Assembly (NCBI GenBank): GCA_035292585.1
Contig: DATDPU010000159.1
Location: forward strand, 1 to 64,000
Direction of reading: 5' to 3'
Source of the DNA: DASSFZ01 sp035292585
GTDB taxonomy: Bacteria; Chloroflexota; Anaerolineae; Fen-1058
DNA length: 64,000 nucleotides
Made by a program: the position numbers and the translations under genes. This document shows positions 9,193-17,160 of this stretch, in pieces. The notes beneath the pieces were generated by a model that was not told where the DNA came from, did not search any database, and saw only the letters and a program-made list of their open reading frames with translations. Position 1 is the stretch's first letter. Each line of letters begins with the position of its first letter.

Positions 9193-9666
9193 TTAGTCTT
9201 CCGCGAACCGTCCGATCTCCACTTCTCCCAATGCGCGCTTCAGGTCTTCCGAGCGAAGGATCACGGTAACGCCGCGTTCGCCCGAACCGATTGAAATCTC
9301 CGCGTTTACCAGTACGCTTTCGTCCAGCAGGATGCGCATCGGGTTGGGCAGTCCGAACGGTGAAACGGCGCCGCGCTCGTACCCGGTGGCGGCGAGCACC
9401 TCGGCTTCGCTGGCCAGGCTGAGGCGCGCTTTCCCCAGGTAACGCCGCAGCGCGGGCCACGACACTTGCCGCTCGCCAGCCACCAGCACCATCAGGAATT
9501 CATCTTTGGCGACGCGAAAGACGATGCTGCGCACGACTTGATCGGGCGCCTGGCTGCGTTCGCGGGCCGCCTGCTCCAACGAATGCACCGGCCCTGGATG
9601 GCGGAAGACTCGCTGCGGAATATTCAGGGCGGCTAGCGCGCGTGCCACGGGAGGTATATTGTTCAT
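9193..9666 (-). CDS. ybaK: YbaK/EbsC-family aminoacyl-tRNA deacylase
   Basis: A 157-residue single-domain YbaK/ProX protein. Members clear mischarged tRNAs in trans or remove related aminoacyl adducts. Visible signatures are VVRSIVFRV, VSWPALRRYLG and GYERGAVSPFGL, the last being a hallmark of the family near residues 105-116. Length is normal. The gene starts at 9666, divergent from the tRNA-Asp promoter that begins 2 bp away, and is followed 17 bp later by the glycosidase gene. Which tRNA it edits is not clear; the adjacency to tRNA-Asp may be chance. Confidence 0.9.
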   Translation of the reverse strand: MNNIPPVARALAALNIPQRVFRHPGPVHSLEQAARERSQAPDQVVRSIVFRVAKDEFLMVLVAGERQVSWPALRRYLGKARLSLASEAEVLAATGYERGAVSPFGLPNPMRILLDESVLVNAEISIGSGERGVTVILRSEDLKRALGEVEIGRFAED

Positions 9667-9667
9667 A

Positions 9668-9696
9668 TTGACAACCCGTTAGGCGTCTGGTAATAT
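9668..9696 (+). promoter_or_regulatory. Promoter of tRNA-Asp
   Basis: A consensus -35 TTGACA (9668-9673), a 17-bp spacer and -10 TAATAT (9691-9696). The predicted transcription start, near 9703-9705, is only a few bases before the mature tRNA 5' end. Confidence 0.85.
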
Positions 9697-9707
9697 TCAA
9701 CCCGCAA

Positions 9708-9780
9708 GGGGGCGTGGTGTAGCGGTTAACATGCGGCCCTGTCAAGGCCGAGACCGCGGGTTCGAATCCCGTCGCTCCCG
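9708..9780 (+). tRNA. tRNA-Asp (anticodon GTC)
   Basis: A full cloverleaf folds by hand. The acceptor stem GGGGGCG pairs with CGCTCCC with one G-U. The anticodon stem CGGCC/GGCCG holds the loop CTGTCAA (anticodon GTC). The T-arm GCGGG-TTCGAAT-CCCGT is standard. The discriminator is G73 and CCA is not encoded. A strong promoter precedes it and an intrinsic terminator follows. Confidence 0.97.
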
Positions 9781-9798
9781 CTCCAGGTTTTCGCAGCG

Positions 9799-9826
9799 CC
9801 CGAAGGCAAATCGCCTTCGGGTTTTT
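9799..9826 (+). terminator. Rho-independent terminator after tRNA-Asp
   Basis: Stem CCCGAAGGC (9799-9807) with GCCTTCGGG (9813-9821), a 5-nt loop, then five T residues. There is no T-run on the other strand, so it serves the tRNA. Confidence 0.92.
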
Positions 9827-9845
9827 GCTTGAAATGTCGGCCCAC

Positions 9846-11312
9846 TCAGCGCTGAAAGTATTGTGCGATCAACGGCTCAAGGTCTGCCGGGGTGTGCGCA
9901 GCGAGAACTTTGAAAAAGTCAGCCGAGGTCAGCTGCCCCTCCCGGCCTCGGCTGGTGTAATCTCTCAAGAAGGCGTCAAACGCCGCGTCACCGATCAGCC
10001 TGCGCAGCGCCTCGATGAATTGCGCGCCACGCAGGTAAACGGCGTCCACGTAGGACCGGAATTCGTTGTGGTCGTAGATGGCGCTGTTGACCCATCCGGT
10101 TGGCGCAAAGCGCGTAACGCGAAACTCCCACCACCAGTCGACCAGCTCGGGATGCATTGTCGCATAATACAGGCGCTCGCTGTAAGTGGCGAGCGCTTCG
10201 TCCAGCCAGGGTTCCTCCGCCTGATCGTTGCCGACTAAGCCAGACCACCACTGATGCGCGGTTTCATGCGCCGCGATAGCCGTCAGATAGTTCTGCGGAC
10301 TGCCAGCGTAAGCTGCGTAGTATTCCTCACCCAGGAAGTATAACCCATCGTATTCCATCCCATCTGGGAAATCCGCTTCGACCAGGCTCAGGCTCGCGTG
10401 AGGGTAGGGCGCAAAGCGCTCACCGTACAGCGCCAGCGCATTGGCCGTCGCTTGCAGCGCGGCTTCTCCCGAAACGGTGTGTTCGGGGAAAGTGTACGCG
10501 GTAACAGTCAGCGCGCCGTGTTGAAGATTGGAGATTTGATACTCGGCGCTGGCCGACCAGGCGAAGCTGCGCGCCGCGTCGACCTTGTATCGATCTGCGT
10601 TACCGTCAAGCGCTGCGCTGGCGGCGATGACGACTCGGCTCACAGGATCGGTCAGGCTGATCTCGACCTCGTAATCCGCCACGTCGTAGACAAGGTGCTC
10701 GCCCACGACCGCTGGTTCGTGCACGACCCAACCCGCGCCGGCCCGATACACCGGCGCAAAGGGATACCAATCGCCCAGGTTGGTCTGGCGCGCGGTGTAG
10801 CCGAACGGGCCGGGCCGGTTCGGGAGATCGAGTTCATACGACAGCGCGAACCCGATGGTTGCGCCGGGCGCTATCGGCGTGATAAGCGGCACGTTCAAGC
10901 GTGCGCCTTCAAGCGTATAGCCCTCGATCGGCTGCCCATCCGACCCGCTCAAGCGCTTCAGATGAAAGACACCCGGCTGTCGATTCGGTTCGACGACGAG
11001 GATCAGATCGGGCCACGTTTCGCTCGATCGATTCACGAGCGTGAGCGTTTGGGACACCGACACCTGGCGCCGGGCATAATCGAGCGCGGCTGATAAGCGG
11101 TACTGCGTGTGCGGAAGCGTTGCTGGATCGATCGGGGGAGGAGAAGTCGCCGGTTGCGCGGGTCGTGCGGTTTCGACGGGTGTAGGCCAGAAAGTTGCCT
11201 CAGGTGTTGACGGCGACGGCGCGTCGGCGCGACAGGCTGTGAACGCCAGCGAGAATAGCGCGAGCGCTCCAACCGCGAAGCGGCTCCCTACGCTAACCGA
11301 TCTGCTCCGCAT
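9846..11312 (-). CDS. M1-family zinc metallopeptidase, predicted lipoprotein
   Basis: About 488 residues. A hydrophobic N-terminal helix (GALALFSLAFTAC, about 10-25) with Cys at its end looks like a lipoprotein signal, so the enzyme is probably outside the membrane. A beta-rich aminopeptidase-N-like domain follows. The zinc site is complete: HETAH at 349-353 and Glu372, exactly 18 residues later, in LDEALATYSE. The usual GAMEN motif is replaced by DGMEYDG, as in many M1 relatives that are not classical aminopeptidases. The start (11312 or the adjacent 11315) overlaps the end of cofC by about 20 bp, which suggests translational coupling, although no functional link to F420 is known. Confidence 0.88.
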   Translation of the reverse strand: MRSRSVSVGSRFAVGALALFSLAFTACRADAPSPSTPEATFWPTPVETARPAQPATSPPPIDPATLPHTQYRLSAALDYARRQVSVSQTLTLVNRSSETWPDLILVVEPNRQPGVFHLKRLSGSDGQPIEGYTLEGARLNVPLITPIAPGATIGFALSYELDLPNRPGPFGYTARQTNLGDWYPFAPVYRAGAGWVVHEPAVVGEHLVYDVADYEVEISLTDPVSRVVIAASAALDGNADRYKVDAARSFAWSASAEYQISNLQHGALTVTAYTFPEHTVSGEAALQATANALALYGERFAPYPHASLSLVEADFPDGMEYDGLYFLGEEYYAAYAGSPQNYLTAIAAHETAHQWWSGLVGNDQAEEPWLDEALATYSERLYYATMHPELVDWWWEFRVTRFAPTGWVNSAIYDHNEFRSYVDAVYLRGAQFIEALRRLIGDAAFDAFLRDYTSRGREGQLTSADFFKVLAAHTPADLEPLIAQYFQR

Positions 11313-12027
11313 CATCGCTTGCCTGTCCGGATATCTGCATGACCTCTTTGAGCTCGTTGCAGCGTTCGAGATCGGCGGGCGCATCCAGGTCAAGCCCGAT
11401 CGTCGCCGAGCGGTAGATGCGCCGGGGAATGCCGTGTTGAGCGGCGCGGGCGCAGTGCGTCTCAAACGACGACACGCCGAACGCGGGTTGCATCACCTGA
11501 GCCGGGCGCAGCAGCAGCGCGTTGGTGCCCTCGTCTCTCCGGTCGGGCGCGATGACGATGCACGCCGGTTCGTACGCCAGATCGATCAGCGCTTCGAGGT
11601 CGGACGCAGCCAGAAGCGGCAGATCAGTTGGGATGATCAACGCGGCGGTCGCCTGTCGGTTGCCGATCCACTCACAGGCTTGCGCGATGGCGGCGTTCAG
11701 CCCGGCGTCTGTTTCCGCCAGCGGAACGGCGTGCTTCGCGCGGGCGATATCTTGCACGGTCAGGTCGCTGGTCACGACGACGACGCCGGCGATGCGCTCG
11801 ACGCTGGACAATACGTCCAGCGTGCGCGCGAACAGTGAGCGGGCCAGCGCCGCACGTTGTTCGGCTTTCAGCGCGCGAGCCAACCGGCTTTTGGCGCGGC
11901 GCAGCGGTTTAACCGGGACGATGGCCCAAATGCTGGACACCGATTCACGCGGATTCACACGGATTAGCCTCAGCAGACGAATGACGAAACTAATCAGCCC
12001 ACGAACCAACCAGCCGATCCCACTCAC
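11293..12027 (-). CDS. cofC: 2-phospho-L-lactate guanylyltransferase (coenzyme F420 biosynthesis)
   Basis: CofC activates 2-phospholactate (or phosphoenolpyruvate in many bacteria) with GTP for transfer to FO by CofD. The core starts WAIVPVKPLRRAKSRLA, the nucleotide-binding signature of the family, and continues with VVVVTSD, AETDAGLNAAI, IIPTDLPLL, PDRRDEGTNALLL and FGVSSFETH. GTG at 12027 overlaps the upstream stop by 4 bp (GTGA). However, about 29 N-terminal residues are encoded by CCAA- and GGATTCACACGG-type repeats, and a GTG at 11940 would start right at the conserved core. Either start is possible. Part of a cofE-reductase-cofC run. CofD and FO synthase are not in this window. Confidence 0.9.
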   Translation of the reverse strand: MSGIGWLVRGLISFVIRLLRLIRVNPRESVSSIWAIVPVKPLRRAKSRLARALKAEQRAALARSLFARTLDVLSSVERIAGVVVVTSDLTVQDIARAKHAVPLAETDAGLNAAIAQACEWIGNRQATAALIIPTDLPLLAASDLEALIDLAYEPACIVIAPDRRDEGTNALLLRPAQVMQPAFGVSSFETHCARAAQHGIPRRIYRSATIGLDLDAPADLERCNELKEVMQISGQASDDAEQIG

Positions 12028-12644
12028 TCATCCAGGAAGACAGTTCTCGACGCCACCGGTTCTCGGCCCCGCGCTTTCCCCTCATCGGCCGGGATGCCGA
12101 TCGTGATCAGGCCCTGCGGTTCCCAATCGTCGGGGAGCGCCAGCGCAGCGCGCACCGTATCGGGCGCAAACAGCGGCGCGCACATCCAGCATGCACCCAG
12201 ACCCAGCGCGTGCGCCATCAGCAGCAGGTTCTGCAGCGCCATGGCCACGCTTTGAATCGCCATCGTCTTTTCCGCGGTTGCGCGTCGCTCATCGGGATAG
12301 CGATCCATGTCGCGCAGCGACAGGCAGGCGACGATGACGACCGGCGCGCCGGTGATGCGTTCCCGCGAGCGTTTGACATCGCTCTCAACAGCGGCGAGCG
12401 GGTCGCCGTCGCGCCGGCGATCGGCGCGCAGCCGATCGCCCAGGGCCGAGGCCAACCGCCCCTTGACGGCGGGCGCCGTGATGACAGCCAAGCGCCACGG
12501 TTGTCGATTGTGCGCGGAAGGGGCCCAGGTTGCTGCTTCGAGCAGGCGTTGAATCGTTTCGCGCGGAAGCGCGTCGGGGCGGTAACGGCGGATCGAGTGG
12601 CGCGAGCGAATCAGGTTGAACAGCGTGTCTGAGAACTGAGGCAT
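12024..12644 (-). CDS. Nitroreductase-family protein, probable stand-alone FbiB C-terminal-type reductase
   Basis: A 206-residue FMN-dependent nitroreductase-fold protein. It begins MPQFSDTLFNLIRSRHSIRRY, keeps the FMN motif WAPSAHNRQPWR (about residues 42-53), and ends with GLGACWMCAPLF and PDDWEPQGLITIG. The last motifs closely recall the C-terminal domain of actinobacterial FbiB, where the same fold is fused to CofE and reduces dehydro-F420-0. Here the two domains are separate neighbours: the start at 12644 is 4 bp after the cofE stop. The order cofE-reductase-cofC supports a role in F420 maturation by the phosphoenolpyruvate route. A general nitroreductase is the alternative. Confidence 0.85.
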   Translation of the reverse strand: MPQFSDTLFNLIRSRHSIRRYRPDALPRETIQRLLEAATWAPSAHNRQPWRLAVITAPAVKGRLASALGDRLRADRRRDGDPLAAVESDVKRSRERITGAPVVIVACLSLRDMDRYPDERRATAEKTMAIQSVAMALQNLLLMAHALGLGACWMCAPLFAPDTVRAALALPDDWEPQGLITIGIPADEGKARGREPVASRTVFLDE

Positions 12645-12648
12645 ATTG

Positions 12649-13416
12649 TTATCTGAATAGGTCCATCTCGCGTGGACGCAGCAGATCGCGCGCCACACCC
12701 TCGCGCCGCTCGAACGGAACCCCGCGCACCAGGGCGGCGGGGATCGCTTCGGCCGCCTGTCCTAAGAGCAGCGTCGCCGCCGAGGCGATTTGATCGGCCA
12801 GGCCGACTTCGGTATGTTGCAACGTGTAGCCGAACAAGTCTTTGCGGCCACGCCAGTCTTCCAGCGCGGGCAGTCCGGCCACGCCGATCGCGACGCCGAT
12901 CGTGCCGGCCCGATGCGGCCGCCCATGGCTATCGGCGATGATCACGCCGATGGCTATGTCGAAGTGCTCGCACAACTTTGCCCGGACCCGCGCGGCCGAG
13001 GCGTCGGGATCGGCCGGCAGCCGCAACACCATCTCTTGATCCTCCGGGGCCACGTTGCTCCGATCGACGCCGGCATTCGCGCACACCCAGCCCAAGCGGT
13101 GCTCGACGATGATCAGGCCGGGACGTACGCGAACAACCTCGCGGCTATCCCACAAGATCACCTCGATCAGGCGCGGGTCTTTTTGGGTGAGGGCCGCCAG
13201 TTCGAGCGCGCGGGGCGAGGGGGTGACCGTCGCCAGGTCAACGTATCGGTTTTCGGCTTTGCTGACGATCTTCTGCGCGATGACCAGGACATCGCCGGGA
13301 ACAGGTTCGAGCGGGGTCACGGCGTCGATGAGGATGTGCGGCAGATCGGCGCCGGGTTGAATCAGGGGGATGTCGGCGACGGGCAAGAGCGAGATCGGAT
13401 TCACGCGAGCTGTCAT
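12649..13416 (-). CDS. cofE: Coenzyme F420-0:L-glutamate ligase
   Basis: A 255-residue protein of normal CofE length. CofE adds L-glutamates to F420-0 using GTP and metal. Signatures are DVLVIAQKIVSKAENR (about residues 42-57), GWVCANAGVDRSN (about 108-120), IADSHGRPHRAGTIGVAIGVAG (Asp and His near the metal/GTP site) and KDLFGYTLQHTEVGLADQIA. First gene of the F420 run on the minus strand. A TATAAT lies 8 bp before the ATG, so the transcript is probably leaderless. Confidence 0.95.
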   Translation of the reverse strand: MTARVNPISLLPVADIPLIQPGADLPHILIDAVTPLEPVPGDVLVIAQKIVSKAENRYVDLATVTPSPRALELAALTQKDPRLIEVILWDSREVVRVRPGLIIVEHRLGWVCANAGVDRSNVAPEDQEMVLRLPADPDASAARVRAKLCEHFDIAIGVIIADSHGRPHRAGTIGVAIGVAGLPALEDWRGRKDLFGYTLQHTEVGLADQIASAATLLLGQAAEAIPAALVRGVPFERREGVARDLLRPREMDLFR

Positions 13417-13424
13417 CGCGGTTG

Positions 13425-13430
13425 ATTATA
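13425..13430 (-). promoter_or_regulatory. -10 box of cofE (probable leaderless transcript)
   Basis: Perfect TATAAT on the minus strand, with 8 bp between it and the cofE ATG at 13416. No recognisable -35 hexamer and no Shine-Dalgarno sequence. Transcription would start at or next to the start codon. Confidence 0.7.
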
Positions 13431-13484
13431 CCGCGATAGGCGCGCCGCGCACGTTTACGCATGGCACAGCGACGGAAGTCGCTA

Positions 13485-14171
13485 CTACCGCTTATCCAGG
13501 CGAGGAATGCCTGTGATACGGATGCCGGCCGAAGTGACTTTGAATTTGATATTGATATTGATCAAGGCTGACACTAGCGCTTCCGCGACGACGGCATTCT
13601 CGATCGGGCCGGCGTCGAAAGCGTCAATCCCCATGGCGCGGGCGAGCGCGATGACCTGCTGCTTGGCTGCTTTATCGTTGCCGCTCACCAGTACGTCGCA
13701 ATCGATCGGCGCGTCGAGCTCTTCGAGATGCCGGAACCCGATGTTCTGAAACGCCGACACGACTCGGACCTCGTCGCCCAGCAGCGCCTGCGCTTCCGCG
13801 CCGGCTGAGCCGCCGGGCGGCAGGCATACCGCGCGGCGTTTCTCCGCGTTCAGCGGGACGGTCACATCGACGAGCACTTTGCCCTTGAGCGCATCTTTGA
13901 GCGCTTCGAGCGTGGCACGCTGTGAAGCATAGGGCACGGTCAACACGGCGATGTCACACGTTTGCGCCGCATCGAGGTTGGTCATTCCTTGCGCCAGGTC
14001 TTCACGCCCCAGTTTTTCGTTGAGAGCATGAGCTGTGGCGCGGGCGCGGGCCGCGTCGCGCGAGCCGATGATGACTGCATAGCCGGCGTGCGCCCAGCGC
14101 AGCGCCAGCCCAAAGCCTTCCTTGCCGGTGCCGCCCAGAATGGCGAGCGTGAGGATGGTGTCTTGAGTCAA
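13485..14171 (-). CDS. npdG: F420-dependent NADP oxidoreductase (NADPH:F420 reductase)
   Basis: A 228-residue Rossmann protein that exchanges hydride between F420H2 and NADP+. The N-terminal motif ILGGTGKEGFGLALR (about residues 8-22) and IIGSRDAARARA (NADP phosphate-binding) match the family, as do AVLTVPYASQ, VVSAFQNIGF and VLVSGND. TTG at 14171 is taken as the start because an AGGAG lies 6 bp upstream and the next residues run straight into the Rossmann strand. The much longer open frame to 14951 is an antisense shadow of the amidohydrolase gene. It sits directly upstream of cofE, which supports F420 use in this organism. Confidence 0.92.
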   Translation of the reverse strand: MTQDTILTLAILGGTGKEGFGLALRWAHAGYAVIIGSRDAARARATAHALNEKLGREDLAQGMTNLDAAQTCDIAVLTVPYASQRATLEALKDALKGKVLVDVTVPLNAEKRRAVCLPPGGSAGAEAQALLGDEVRVVSAFQNIGFRHLEELDAPIDCDVLVSGNDKAAKQQVIALARAMGIDAFDAGPIENAVVAEALVSALININIKFKVTSAGIRITGIPRLDKR

Positions 14172-14221
14172 CGGGTTCTCCTGTACGGGTAAACAAGTAG
14201 CAGGTATACCGGCAGCAAGGA

Positions 14222-15574
14222 TTACTCCTCTTGCGCCGCGATCTCGGCGAAGCGTCGCCAGATGCGTGGCGCGATCTCGCGCGCCCGCGCAGCGCTGGCT
14301 TCTTCGTCGAGTGTCAAAAGGCGGCGGTCGCGCATGAGCACTTTGCCTCCGACGATCGTCGTGGCGACGTGCGAGCCGGCTACGCCGAAGGCGATCTGCC
14401 ACGGCAGGTTTCCGGCCGTCAGCGGCGTGTACGGTTGGTAATCGAGCAGAATAATGTCGGCGTACGCGCCCGGCGTCAGCGCGCCCACCGGCTGCGGCCA
14501 GAACAGCGCTGCAATCCGGGCGTTGTTGGCGTAGGCCAGTTGGATCACCGTGTCGCTGGGCATCACACGCGGATCGCCCGCCGTTGCTTTGTGAACGAGG
14601 TAGGCGGCCTTCATCTCGGCGAACATGTTGTTGCTGAAGCCGTCGTTGCCCAGCCCGACGCATACCCCGGCGTCGAGCAGCTGTTGCACGGGCGCCGTCC
14701 CGACGGCGTTGTTCATGTTGCTGCGCGGCTGATGGCTGACTTTGGTGTGGGTCCTGGCCAATGACTCGATCTCGCCGTCGCTGACGTGGACGCAGTGAGC
14801 CGCCAGCGTGCGAGCGCCGAGCACGCCGCGCGACTCGAAGCGCTCCCCGACGCGCAGGCCGTACTTCCGCTCGGCGTCGACTTCGTCGGCGGCATCTTCG
14901 GCGACGTGGACGTGAAACCCGATGCCCACCGCCTGCGCCTCCGCCGTACACCGCTCCAGCGTTGCGTCGCCGACCGTGAATGAGGCGTGTAAACCGAACG
15001 ATGCCGCAAGCAGCGCGTTATTCCGCTCGCGCAGCGACTTGGCGAACCGCACATTCTCGCGGATACCGGCCTGCGCGCCCGCCGGCCCGTTGCGATCGGT
15101 CACTTCGTAGCACTCGCACACGCGCAACCCGGACCGCAACACTTCCTCCGCGATCACGTCGAGCGCGCCGTCGATGAAGTTGGGGCTGGCGTGATGGTCG
15201 ATCAGCGTCGTCGTGCCGTGGCGGATCGCATCGACCAGGCAGACCAGCGCCGAGTAACGCACGCCGTCTGCGTCGAGCGCGCGGTCCAGTCGCCACCACA
15301 GCTTTTGCAGGATTTCGACGAAGTTGCGCGCCGGTTCGCCGGGGAGCGCCAGGCCGCGTGCGAATGCGCCGTAGAAGTGCGTGTGCGCGCAGATGTTGCC
15401 CGGCAAGACGAGCTGCCCCTGTGCGTCGAGCCGTTCGGCCTCAGGATAGCGCGCGATCAGATCGGCGCTCGAGCCGACGGCGGCGATCCGATCGCCTTCA
15501 ACATAGATCGCCCCATCGTCGATGACTTGCGGATCGGCCCCAAAGGTTGCGATGCGTCCGTGCGTGATCAGCAT
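14222..15574 (-). CDS. ssnA: SsnA-type aminohydrolase (amidohydrolase superfamily)
   Basis: A 450-residue metal-dependent hydrolase. It starts MLITHGRIATFG at 15574 behind a GGGAG. The metal site is visible: HTHFYG (about residue 65), HVHVAED, the later His in TLAAHCVHVSD, and Asp in GLGNDGFSNNM. The close match of LVCLVDAIRHGTTTLIDHHA and CYEVTDRNGPAGA to SsnA, a putative aminohydrolase of unknown physiological substrate, decides the call. SsnA genes often sit near selenium-dependent or purine catabolism genes; none is seen here. Followed 50 bp later by npdG and preceded by a small membrane protein. Confidence 0.85.
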   Translation of the reverse strand: MLITHGRIATFGADPQVIDDGAIYVEGDRIAAVGSSADLIARYPEAERLDAQGQLVLPGNICAHTHFYGAFARGLALPGEPARNFVEILQKLWWRLDRALDADGVRYSALVCLVDAIRHGTTTLIDHHASPNFIDGALDVIAEEVLRSGLRVCECYEVTDRNGPAGAQAGIRENVRFAKSLRERNNALLAASFGLHASFTVGDATLERCTAEAQAVGIGFHVHVAEDAADEVDAERKYGLRVGERFESRGVLGARTLAAHCVHVSDGEIESLARTHTKVSHQPRSNMNNAVGTAPVQQLLDAGVCVGLGNDGFSNNMFAEMKAAYLVHKATAGDPRVMPSDTVIQLAYANNARIAALFWPQPVGALTPGAYADIILLDYQPYTPLTAGNLPWQIAFGVAGSHVATTIVGGKVLMRDRRLLTLDEEASAARAREIAPRIWRRFAEIAAQEE

Positions 15575-15631
15575 AACGAGCTCCCACCCTCCACCCTTGC
15601 GGAGGTTCCACGCTTCGCGCCTTCGCAAGGG

Positions 15632-15916
15632 TCACTCTCGGCGCCCCAAGCGCTTGCGCCGCGCCTGAAGCTGTCCGGTGATTGGATCAGCATCGGCCCG
15701 TGGCAGCGTGGCAGAAGGCCGCTGGTCAACGATGTGTTTTGAAACGGGCAGCGATCGACGGCGCAGCCAGCGTAACCCCATCACCGCCCCGACCGCGACC
15801 AGCGCGGCGAAAAACAGGCACTGAACCAGGTTGAGCAACGCGCCGATCACCGCGCTGAGGAGCATGACGGCGACGACGATGCCAATGGCAATGAGAATCG
15901 GGTTGCGCTTAGACAT
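15632..15916 (-). CDS. Small membrane protein of unknown function
   Basis: 94 residues. Two hydrophobic segments (about 8-27 and 32-50: ILIAIGIVVAVMLLSAVIG and LFFAALVAVGAVMGL) are followed by a basic, Arg-rich cytoplasmic tail ending RRKRLGRRE. No known domain is recognised. It lies 33 bp after the CoA-transferase gene and 57 bp before ssnA on the same strand, so it is likely part of the same transcript. The steady hydrophobic pattern and the operon-like spacing support a real gene. Confidence 0.6.
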   Translation of the reverse strand: MSKRNPILIAIGIVVAVMLLSAVIGALLNLVQCLFFAALVAVGAVMGLRWLRRRSLPVSKHIVDQRPSATLPRADADPITGQLQARRKRLGRRE

Positions 15917-15949
15917 GTCAATACTCCATACGAAATACGCGCTACCTTC

Positions 15950-17107
15950 TTACATATCGCGCATTCCGTATTCTGCCAGCACCTCGTGCGTGTGCTCGCC
16001 CAGCAAGGGCGGGTGGCGGCGGTAGGTCACCGGCGTATCGGATAAGTGCAGTGGGCTGCCCAGCATCTTGATCGGGCCGGCCGGATGCTCGATCTCCAGC
16101 ACCATCCCGCGCGCGCGCACGTGCGGATCCTTCAGCGTCTCGTCGAGTGCGTTGATCGGCCCGCAGGGAATCTCAGCCGCGCGTAGCCGCTCCAGCCAAG
16201 ACGCGGCGTCGTTCTGAATGAAGATCGCTTCCAGAATTGGAATCAGCTCGGCGCGCTGCCGGAGCCGATCCGGGTTCGTCGCGAAGCGTGGATCGCTGCG
16301 CACATCCGCGCCCAACCCGATCGCCTCACAAAACTTCGCCCACAGCCGATCGGTGCCGGCGGCGGCGATCAGATACTTGTCGCGCGCTTTGAAAACCTGG
16401 TAAGGGACGATGTTGGCGTGGACGTTGCCCAGGCGCGGCGGGCGTTGCTCGGTGGCGAAGTGTTCCGAGGCCATGATCGGCGCCCACGACAGCTGCGAGT
16501 CGAGCAGCGCCATATCGACGAATTGCCCGCGCCCCGACCGTTCGCGGCTGAACAGCGCGGCCAGGATGGCGAGTGCGGCGTGCACGCCGGTGGTCATGTC
16601 GGCGATGGCGACGGGCCAGCGCATCGGCTCGCCATCCGGCTCGCCGGTCGCGGCCATCAAGCCGGCCTCGCCCTGCGCGACGAGATCGTATCCACCCCGG
16701 CCGGCATACGGGCCGGTGCGGCCGTAGCCCGTGATCGAACAATAGACCAGGCGTGGATGATCGCGCTGCACCGTTTCGGGATCGAGGCCGTACTTTTGCA
16801 GCGACTCGATGCGGCGCACGTTGCACACGAAGGCATCGGCGCGTTCGAGCAGCCGGCGCATGGCGCGCTGACCCTCTGCGCGGGTGATGTCGATCGCGGC
16901 GCTGCGCTTGTTGCGATTGACGGCCAGGAAGTAGGCGCTCTCCGCGCCGATGAAGGGCGGGCCCCACTTGCGCGCCTGGTCGCCGACGCCGGGGCGCTCG
17001 ATCTTAATCACGTCCGCGCCCAGGTCGCCCAAGATCATCGTACACAGCGGGCCGGCCAGCGCTTCGGTCAAGTCGATCACACGGATGCCGTCGAGGGCGG
17101 TAGTCAA
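15950..17107 (-). CDS. CaiB/BaiF-family (type III) CoA-transferase
   Basis: A 385-residue protein that moves CoA between carboxylic acids. Signatures are LDGIRVIDLTEALAGPLCTMILGDLGADVIKIE at the N-terminus, NRNKRSAAIDI, YCSITGYGRTGPYAGRGGYD, VAIADMTTGVHAALAILAAL, and QFVDMALLDSQLSW, whose Asp aligns with the catalytic aspartate of the family. TTG at 17107 is chosen: AGGAG lies just upstream and the protein then begins at the conserved strand. The frame remains open to 17329 only through tetranucleotide repeat and the antisense of the next gene. The donor and acceptor acids cannot be told. Confidence 0.88.
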   Translation of the reverse strand: MTTALDGIRVIDLTEALAGPLCTMILGDLGADVIKIERPGVGDQARKWGPPFIGAESAYFLAVNRNKRSAAIDITRAEGQRAMRRLLERADAFVCNVRRIESLQKYGLDPETVQRDHPRLVYCSITGYGRTGPYAGRGGYDLVAQGEAGLMAATGEPDGEPMRWPVAIADMTTGVHAALAILAALFSRERSGRGQFVDMALLDSQLSWAPIMASEHFATEQRPPRLGNVHANIVPYQVFKARDKYLIAAAGTDRLWAKFCEAIGLGADVRSDPRFATNPDRLRQRAELIPILEAIFIQNDAASWLERLRAAEIPCGPINALDETLKDPHVRARGMVLEIEHPAGPIKMLGSPLHLSDTPVTYRRHPPLLGEHTHEVLAEYGMRDM

Positions 17108-17120
17108 GTAGGCTCCTGGG

Positions 17121-17160
17121 TTGGGCAGTTGGCTAGTTGGTTCGTTGGCTGGTTGGCTGG
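17121..17160. repeat. Short TTGG/CCAA tract
   Basis: TTGGGCAGTTGGCTAGTTGG and further TTGG units. On the minus strand it encodes the last residues (QPTSQRTN) and stop of the upstream gene and then fills the gap before the CoA-transferase start. Confidence 0.75.

Noticed and set aside
14172..14951. Long N-terminal extension of the F420:NADP oxidoreductase
   Set aside because: It is the antisense shadow of the SsnA gene, Arg-rich and without any fold. The real start is a TTG with AGGAG at 14171.
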